From: Bacteroides sp.
Lineage (GTDB): Bacteria; Bacteroidota; Bacteroidia; Bacteroidales; Muribaculaceae
Assembly: GCA_014803765.1 (NCBI GenBank)
Contig: JAAVBC010000012.1
Span: 34,050 to 71,771 of the forward strand
Length of the DNA: 37,722 nucleotides
Direction: 5' to 3'
Position 1 is the first letter of the stretch. The number at the start of each line of letters is the position of its first letter. Position numbers and translations under genes: made by a program. Shown here piece by piece: positions 33,780-37,722 of this stretch. The notes under the pieces are model-generated. The model was given only the letters and a program-made list of their open reading frames with translations. It made no database searches and was not told the origin of the DNA.

Positions 33780-34784
33780 ATGAAACGTGTAATCGTATTT
33801 GGTGCGACCGGCAATCTGGGGGCATACATTGCCATGCACCTGAAGGAAGAGGGATATGATGTTATTGCTGTCGGTGGACGCAAGGATGATCATGGCTTTT
33901 TCGCCAAACATGGGATGAAATATTATTCTGTAGATATCCGAAAACCCGAAGCTTTTGACATACTACCGACAGAGGGTATTGATGCAGTCTGTCATTTTGC
34001 AAGTTCTCTACCGAGTCGCTACGCTTTCGATCCGGTTGAATTATTTGAGTCTATCACAATCGGTACGCTCAATGTCTTGAATTGGATGGTGAAATGTGGC
34101 TGTAAGAAGATTGTGTTCCCTCAGACTCCGAGTGATATGGCAAAATATCACAATAACGGCTCGGTGATTCCGGATGATGCGCCACGCCATTTTCCCCTGA
34201 CAGGCGATCATTCCATTTATACAATTGCTAAGAATGCTGCTGTGGATCTGATGGAGCATTATCGCGCCACATACGGAATTGCTTTCTTTGCCCTCCGCTT
34301 CTTTACTATCTATCAGTATCATCCCAATGCATATCATTACGCAGATTTCAAACGCAGAATGATGCCATTCCGAATGTTGATGGATCGTGCATCGAAAAGT
34401 CTCCCTATCGAAATTTGGGGAAATTGCAAGAAGGCGAAGGAGATGGTGTACATAAAAGATTTCGTGCGCTTAGTCAGAAACTGCGTAGACTCCGACCTGC
34501 CCGGAGGATGCTATAATGTCGGTAATGGATGGCAAGTCTCACTTGAAGATCAGATAAAGGGTATAATAGAGGTATTCTCCCCAAAGGATAATCCGTCGGA
34601 AATTATCTATTGCCCTGAGAAGCCCGATCCTCTGGAGAATGCCTTCTCCATGACAAAGACATTCCATGATCTGAATTGGAAACCGAAATATTCATATCTT
34701 GATCAGCTCCGCGATTTCAAACACGAAATGGAAACAGAGCCTATGGCAGGACTCTGGGGAACTAAAGAAGATTACCAGGAATAA
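33780..34784 (+). CDS. NAD-dependent epimerase/dehydratase (extended SDR)
   Basis: This 334-residue extended short-chain dehydrogenase has the dinucleotide-binding loop GATGNLG (Gly8, Gly11, Gly14) and the catalytic YxxxK as Tyr147-x3-Lys151 in HSIYTIAKNAAV. EIWGNCKKAKEMVYIKDFVR is the usual substrate-domain segment of UDP-sugar epimerases. It probably interconverts a nucleotide sugar for the capsule. It is preceded by the longest gap of the right half (108 nt, A/T-rich), in which I see no clear promoter or terminator. Confidence 0.88.
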   Translation: MKRVIVFGATGNLGAYIAMHLKEEGYDVIAVGGRKDDHGFFAKHGMKYYSVDIRKPEAFDILPTEGIDAVCHFASSLPSRYAFDPVELFESITIGTLNVLNWMVKCGCKKIVFPQTPSDMAKYHNNGSVIPDDAPRHFPLTGDHSIYTIAKNAAVDLMEHYRATYGIAFFALRFFTIYQYHPNAYHYADFKRRMMPFRMLMDRASKSLPIEIWGNCKKAKEMVYIKDFVRLVRNCVDSDLPGGCYNVGNGWQVSLEDQIKGIIEVFSPKDNPSEIIYCPEKPDPLENAFSMTKTFHDLNWKPKYSYLDQLRDFKHEMETEPMAGLWGTKEDYQE

Positions 34785-34817
34785 ACTGCGGAAGTTACAA
34801 TTCAAAGTACATTTTCA

Positions 34818-35432
34818 ATGTATCGTCATTTTTTCAAAAGAATAATCGATATTACCGCGAGTGCAGGAGTACTCCTTGTATTCAGTCCGGTGCTGATCAT
34901 AGTAGCCGTTTTATTGCATTTCTTTAATGAGGGTGCGGGAGTCTTTTTCCTTCAGGAGCGCCCGGGCTATAAGGGCAGACCTTTTAAGATAGTTAAGTTC
35001 AAGACAATGAATGAACGGAAGGGTCCGGATGGTAAATTGCTCCCCGATAAACAGAGAATCACACGCTTTGGTGCTTTCGTGAGAAATTCATCGCTTGATG
35101 AGTTGCCGCAGCTTTGGAATGTCCTTAAGGGTGATATGTCTCTTCTTGGTCCGCGTCCCCTTTTGATGCAATATCTACCTCTTTATTCCAAGGAGCAGAT
35201 GCGCAGGCATGATGTTCGCCCGGGTATCTCAGGGTGGGCTCAATGTCATGGGCGTAACAATCTTACATGGGCTGAGAAATTCAAACTGGATGTATGGTAT
35301 GTAGATAATATATCATTCCGAACGGATTGCTCTATAGTTTGGACTACATTAAAGCGTGTAATCAAAAAGGAGGATATAGAGAACTCTGAATCTACCCAAT
35401 TTACGACTGAACCTTTTAATGGGAATAACTGA
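34818..35432 (+). CDS. Initiating sugar transferase (PglC-like monotopic phosphoglycosyltransferase)
   Basis: This 204-residue monotopic enzyme transfers a sugar-1-phosphate to undecaprenyl phosphate and so starts the repeat unit. The N-terminal re-entrant helix is FSPVLIIVAVLLHFFNEG, with the FKIVKFKTM motif after ERPGYKGRP. The catalytic Asp94-Glu95 pair lies in SSLDELPQLWNVLKGDMSLL, followed by GPRPLLM and RPGISGWAQCHGRN. The small size, without the extra WcaJ membrane domain, is that of PglC. It is the second initiator in the window besides the polytopic WecA-like enzyme and is the likelier primer for this capsule. Confidence 0.94.
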   Translation: MYRHFFKRIIDITASAGVLLVFSPVLIIVAVLLHFFNEGAGVFFLQERPGYKGRPFKIVKFKTMNERKGPDGKLLPDKQRITRFGAFVRNSSLDELPQLWNVLKGDMSLLGPRPLLMQYLPLYSKEQMRRHDVRPGISGWAQCHGRNNLTWAEKFKLDVWYVDNISFRTDCSIVWTTLKRVIKKEDIENSESTQFTTEPFNGNN

Positions 35433-36621
35433 TTCCGATATGTATAAGAATTTGCAGACTCCCTGCTTCATATTCAATGAAATGGAGTTCGAAAGAGGAG
35501 TGTCAGGTTTTAGAGAAGCATTGGAGAGTCGTTTTGCTAATGTTAAGATCGGCTATTCTGTAAAGACCAATTCCCTTCCTTACGCTCTTCAATTTGCCCG
35601 GCAACTGGGATGTATGGCGGAAGTAGTCAGCCATGATGAATATCGCTTAGCCCGATTATGCGGATATAATCCTGATGAGATTATTTATAATGGTCCGATG
35701 AAATCCAAGGAGACTTTCATTGAGGCAGTAGTCGGCGGAGCTATCGTCAACCTCGAAGCTAAAAGGGAACTTGATTGGCTTGATGAACTACCGGATAATA
35801 AAATACATAATATCGGAATCAGACTGAACATCAATATTTCCCATGTCTCTCCGGAGGATGCTGATGGGGAGGACGACAACAGTCGCTTCGGATTCAGTGA
35901 TGAGAGTGATGAATTTAAAGAAGCTTTAAATAGAATTGAATTGAATTCAAAAGTAAGATTAGCCGGGCTTCACATACATCGCACAACTCATTCTCGTTCT
36001 CCTCTCTTTTACGAACGCTCTGTGGGATACGCTGTGAAGGTAATAAGAAAATATGACCTTAACATCGATTATATTGATGTCGGGGGCGGATACTTCGGAA
36101 TATTTCCCAATAAACCTACTTTCACGGATTATGCGGAAGCCTTGCGCAACTCGCTTGATGATCCGGAATTTAATAATCTCACGATCATTATCGAACCCGG
36201 AAATGCGCTGACTGCCAGTCCATTTTCTTTCCTTTCTGAGGTGATTGACTTAAAACGTGTGGACTCCGACACTCACTTTGTGACGACAGATGGCTCACGC
36301 AACGATATTGACACCTTCTTTAAAAAAACTGATTATCTAAAAGAAATCATTTTTAAGGATTCAAAGGGACAGAGGGAAAGACTCCCCCTCCAGATAGTGA
36401 CCGGATGCACATGCCTGGAATATGATCGTCTCTTCACACTGAGGGATTTCCCGGGTCTGAAAGTCGGCGATAGAATTCTCTATAATAATGTAGGAGCATA
36501 TACGCTTACACTTTCTCCACAGTTTATTCGGCTATGGCCAAGAGTATATGCTCTGGGTAAGGATGGGGAATTTAAACTTGTACGTCGGGAAAGTCAAGTG
36601 GAAGATATTTTAAGCAAATAA
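35419..36621 (+). CDS. PLP-dependent decarboxylase (alanine racemase-fold, LysA/ornithine decarboxylase group)
   Basis: This 400-residue enzyme belongs to fold-type III PLP decarboxylases. IGYSVKTNS holds the PLP lysine (Lys49 from the 35419 start), LHIHRTTHSR and IDVGGGYFG provide the cofactor pocket, IIEPGNALTA is the usual EPGR/EPGN stretch, and VTGCTCLEYDRL carries the active-site Cys region, with YNNVGAYTL near the end. The start at 35419 overlaps the sugar-transferase gene by 14 nt; the ATG at 35440 lies 7 nt after its stop and is equally plausible. Within a capsule operon and before an ATP-grasp gene, it may supply an amine for linkage to the glycan. The amino-acid substrate is unknown. 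Confidence 0.86.
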   Translation: MGITDSDMYKNLQTPCFIFNEMEFERGVSGFREALESRFANVKIGYSVKTNSLPYALQFARQLGCMAEVVSHDEYRLARLCGYNPDEIIYNGPMKSKETFIEAVVGGAIVNLEAKRELDWLDELPDNKIHNIGIRLNINISHVSPEDADGEDDNSRFGFSDESDEFKEALNRIELNSKVRLAGLHIHRTTHSRSPLFYERSVGYAVKVIRKYDLNIDYIDVGGGYFGIFPNKPTFTDYAEALRNSLDDPEFNNLTIIIEPGNALTASPFSFLSEVIDLKRVDSDTHFVTTDGSRNDIDTFFKKTDYLKEIIFKDSKGQRERLPLQIVTGCTCLEYDRLFTLRDFPGLKVGDRILYNNVGAYTLTLSPQFIRLWPRVYALGKDGEFKLVRRESQVEDILSK

Positions 36622-36644
36622 CGTATATAAAAGCATTTCAAGAT

Positions 36645-37646
36645 ATGAATAATCTGCTGTTTTGCAGTGTTGGACGTCGAGGACGTCTTCTGCGTAACGT
36701 TAAGGAAACTATAGGTAAAACGGGGTTGCTCGTTGGCACTGACAATCAGTCTACAGCCCCGGCTCTTCAATTTTGCGATCGTCAATATGTAGTGCCCCGT
36801 ATTACTGCACCGGGTTACATTGATGAGATTCTTCGCATATGCAAGGAGAATGACATCAAGGCTGTGACAACTTTGATTGATCCGGAAATTGAGATTTTAG
36901 CTGCTAATACGGAGCGTTTCCGTGAAGCCGGAGTTATTCCCCTCTGTCCTGCTCCGAAAAGCGCTATTTACTGCTTTAATAAATATGAGCTTTTTAAATA
37001 TCTGACTGAGAAGGGTATTCGCACGCCTCTTACATTCCATGACTTGGATGAGTTCAAGAAGGCTCTTGATGAGGGACGAATTTCTTTCCCTGTATTTATG
37101 AAGCCTGTCTGTGGCAGCGGAAGTGTCGGCGCACATAAGGTTCATACTCTCGAACAGGCGGAAGCTGATTGGAATAGTGGAGAACATGACTACATTATTC
37201 AGGAACTGATGACAGGTGGAGATTGCGATGCAGACGTCTATGTAGACACAATCTCACACAAAGCAGTAGCGGCATTCTCAAAGCGTAAAATAGAAACGCG
37301 CATTGGCGGAGCAAGCAAAACCATCTCTTTCAAAGATCCCAAACTCTTTGAATTTATCGAGAAGATTTGCTCTGTTTTTGAATTCAATGGTCCGCTTGAC
37401 ATGGACTTTTTCATAAAGGATGGCGAATATTATCTTTCCGAAATCAATCCGAGATTCGGTGGGGCATATCTCCATGCGTATGGCGCGGGTGTTGACTTCA
37501 TCAAACTGATAGTAAATAATATTAATGGCATTGAGAACCCCGTTAATATCGGCGATTATGAGGATGATGTGTTGATGCTGATGTACGATGATGTAGTCAT
37601 TGCCAAAGCATCCGAACTCGTTGACACAAATTTCACTCTTATATGA
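36645..37646 (+). CDS. ATP-grasp ligase (carbamoyl-phosphate synthase-like/PylC-type)
   Basis: This 333-residue ATP-grasp enzyme would ligate a carboxylate to an amine, thiol or similar group. The N-terminal pre-ATP-grasp domain (SVGRRGRLLRNVKE, then AVTTLIDPEIEILA) is followed by the ATP-grasp core: FPVFMKPVCGSGSVGAHKV, YIIQELMTGGDCDADVYV with the acidic metal residues, and LSEINPRFGGAY, where Glu and Asn bind Mg-ATP. It follows the PLP decarboxylase by 23 nt and overlaps the next gene by 4 nt. The pairing suggests attachment of an amino acid or its decarboxylated amine to a sugar acid, but the substrates are not evident. Confidence 0.88.
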   Translation: MNNLLFCSVGRRGRLLRNVKETIGKTGLLVGTDNQSTAPALQFCDRQYVVPRITAPGYIDEILRICKENDIKAVTTLIDPEIEILAANTERFREAGVIPLCPAPKSAIYCFNKYELFKYLTEKGIRTPLTFHDLDEFKKALDEGRISFPVFMKPVCGSGSVGAHKVHTLEQAEADWNSGEHDYIIQELMTGGDCDADVYVDTISHKAVAAFSKRKIETRIGGASKTISFKDPKLFEFIEKICSVFEFNGPLDMDFFIKDGEYYLSEINPRFGGAYLHAYGAGVDFIKLIVNNINGIENPVNIGDYEDDVLMLMYDDVVIAKASELVDTNFTLI

Positions 37647-37722
37647 AACGCTATATAGACTACCTAAAGAAAGTAAATAATCAACTACAGGCTATTTCGA
37701 GGAAAGAAAATTATCCCTTGAT
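37643..37722 (+). CDS. Unidentified gene, 3'-truncated by window edge
   Basis: An ATG at 37643 overlaps the ATP-grasp stop (ATGA) and opens a frame that runs to the end of the window. It gives 26 codons, beginning MKRYIDYLKKVNNQLQAISR. The overlap strongly suggests a real, translationally coupled gene. Too little is visible to assign a family. Confidence 0.6.
   Translation, partial: MKRYIDYLKKVNNQLQAISRKENYPL

Overview
The window looks like a chromosomal segment of a Bacteroidales bacterium, probably of the Muribaculaceae or a close relative. This rests on Bacteroidetes-type promoters (TTTG, 20 nt, TAnnTTTG, seen twice), a UpxY-type antiterminator, the Bacteroidetes form of the Wza/Wzc/PHP-phosphatase export set, and weak Shine-Dalgarno signals. 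The family-level placement is inference. All recognisable genes are on the + strand. I see no rRNA, tRNA, CRISPR array, transposase or integrase.

Left part (1-13350), relatively G/C-rich. The 3' part of yidC, a membrane iron-sulfur protein and thyA are housekeeping genes. A GT4 glycosyltransferase follows. A promoter then precedes a polytopic WecA/TagO-type sugar-phosphate transferase, a Wza-like lipoprotein, a Wzc-like BY-kinase, its PHP-family phosphatase, a GT2 enzyme with membrane anchors, and a large polytopic membrane protein. These form a general polysaccharide export and regulation block. Hairpins lie between the kinase and the phosphatase.

Junction (13350-13655). This gene-free stretch holds REP-like palindromes and direct repeats (related copies at 11.44-11.61 kb and 18.81 kb), a clear promoter and a leader of roughly 100 nt. 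UpxY follows, and from there the sequence becomes visibly A/T-rich, as expected for an exchangeable capsule locus.

Capsule locus (13656 to the right edge and beyond). The genes are tightly packed and often overlap. They encode an FrhB-like Fe-S protein, a Wzx flippase, a pyruvyl transferase, a four-gene nucleotidyltransferase/HAD/kinase/degenerate-nucleotidyltransferase module, two membrane O-acyltransferases, several GT2 and GT4/GT-B glycosyltransferases, an EpsG-type polymerase, a hexapeptide acyltransferase and a polysaccharide deacetylase. An NAD-dependent epimerase, a PglC-like initiating transferase, a PLP decarboxylase, an ATP-grasp ligase and a truncated gene end the window. Together they would build, decorate, flip and polymerise a lipid-linked repeat unit that the upstream Wza/Wzc block exports.

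The most unusual content is at 29138-31639. Two adjacent genes that do not look like polysaccharide enzymes sit inside the capsule operon: an FRG-domain-like protein and a two-TM putAbiC-like (phage abortive infection) protein with a C-terminal winged helix. I propose them as a candidate defence pair carried and transcribed with the capsule genes. Other points of interest are the paired active/degenerate nucleotidyltransferases, the decarboxylase/ATP-grasp module and the repeats around the UpxY promoter.
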